Shown here: one piece after another, positions 63,678 through 64,000 of the stretch
Layout: every line of letters begins with the position of its first letter
Numbering within the stretch: the stretch's first letter is position 1
DNA from: Chrysoperla carnea
Taxonomy: Eukaryota > Arthropoda > Insecta > Neuroptera > Chrysopidae
Direction: 5' to 3'
DNA: 64,000 bases
NCBI RefSeq assembly: GCF_905475395.1
Contig: NC_058337.1
Location: 139,197,172-139,261,171, forward strand
Notes under the pieces: generated by a model
What the model was told of the DNA's origin: nothing
Databases searched by the model: none
What the model saw: only the letters and a program-made list of their open reading frames with translations
Position numbers and translations under genes: made by a program

Positions 63678-64000
63678 ATGCAAGACTTTGGTAATCATAA
63701 TAGTGATAACAACTGTATTGTTAATATGATTAAAGATAATTGTAGTTTAAGTACTTTAAACAATGTGTTAACAAAGTATTTTAAAACATTGGTTAATATG
63801 GCAATTAAATGTGGTCGACCGGAAACTTTAAACTACCTTATTGATAAGGTAGAACAAATGGACTTAGAAGTGAAATTTTCCCCATCATCAGACGATGAAG
63901 ACAAACAAATTTGGAACTGGATTTTAAAAAATATCCACTCTGGACAAACATGGAATTGTAGGACTATCCATTTTTGAACAATCTTACTACAGTGTATTTA
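63678..64000 (+). CDS. small acidic Polinton protein (Pol-5), partial at window end
   Basis: It matches the gene at 30,667-31,107 (MQDFGNHNSDNN, GRPETLNYLIDKVEQM, SPSSDDEDKQIWNWI) and follows PolB in the same way. The window ends inside its region. Function unknown. Confidence 0.65.

Larger units (their letters stand above)
58037..64000. mobile_element. Polinton Pol-5, left part
   Basis: It starts AGTAGAAGAGTCATG inside the PolB gene of Pol-4, with TCGACA (58,031-58,036) as candidate duplication. It has terminal repeat, subterminal repeats, promoter, a whole-looking PolB and the acidic-protein gene, and runs out of the window. Near-identity to Pol-3 shows both belong to one recently active family. 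No break is evident in PolB. Confidence 0.9.

Overview
The window looks like nuclear DNA of an animal, most likely an arthropod. It is AT-rich, its virus-like genes are split by short GT-AG introns, and it carries two non-LTR retrotransposons and several Polinton/Maverick elements. Between about 18,692 and 53,268 lies a second kind of DNA: bacterial insertion sequences (IS66, IS21, IS3, IS4-like, IS5-like, IS982, IS200/IS605), group II introns, and a nearly full malate dehydrogenase gene of Rickettsiales type. I read this as bacterial (Rickettsia-like) DNA now sitting in a eukaryotic chromosome, because eukaryotic elements have inserted into it.

Layout. 1-5,121 is the right part of a Polinton (Pol-1). 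5,122-18,691 is a rearranged Polinton block (Pol-2). It contains a palindrome of about 6.8 kb (5,122-11,947) built round minisatellites, a direct copy of a 2.4-kb block that also occurs in Pol-1, a diverged PolB gene and a terminal repeat ending at 18,691. 18,692-24,810 is bacterial IS DNA. 24,811-40,943 is an almost whole Polinton (Pol-3) flanked by a perfect 6-bp duplication CAACTT, inserted inside the IS66 transposase gene. 40,944-53,268 is bacterial DNA again: the other end of that IS66, IstB, IS3, two nested group II introns, IS5-like copies split by IS200-type elements, a jockey/CR1-like LINE at 45,194-47,965, an IS3 and mdh. 53,269-58,036 is the left part of another Polinton (Pol-4), with an R2-type LINE inside. 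58,037 to the window end is Pol-5, inserted in the PolB gene of Pol-4.

How the genes work together. Pol-3 has the full virus-like set: on the plus strand protein-primed DNA polymerase and a small acidic protein; on the minus strand integrase with chromodomain, a fibre-like protein, a DUF8207-like protein, a small unknown protein, major capsid, a 59-residue protein, penton-like minor capsid, adenain-like protease and a phospholipase A2-like protein; then an FtsK/HerA-type ATPase on the plus strand. Its terminal repeats carry CCAAT boxes, TGACGTCA sites and GC boxes, which recalls adenovirus termini. Pol-3 and Pol-5 are nearly identical where they overlap, so this lineage moved recently; Pol-2 belongs to a more diverged lineage.

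Limits. All family names come from reading motifs by eye; no database search was run. The host and bacterial species are not identified. Assembly error cannot be fully excluded, but the matching target duplication and the uninterrupted IS66 reading frame across the Pol-3 insertion argue against it for the central part.
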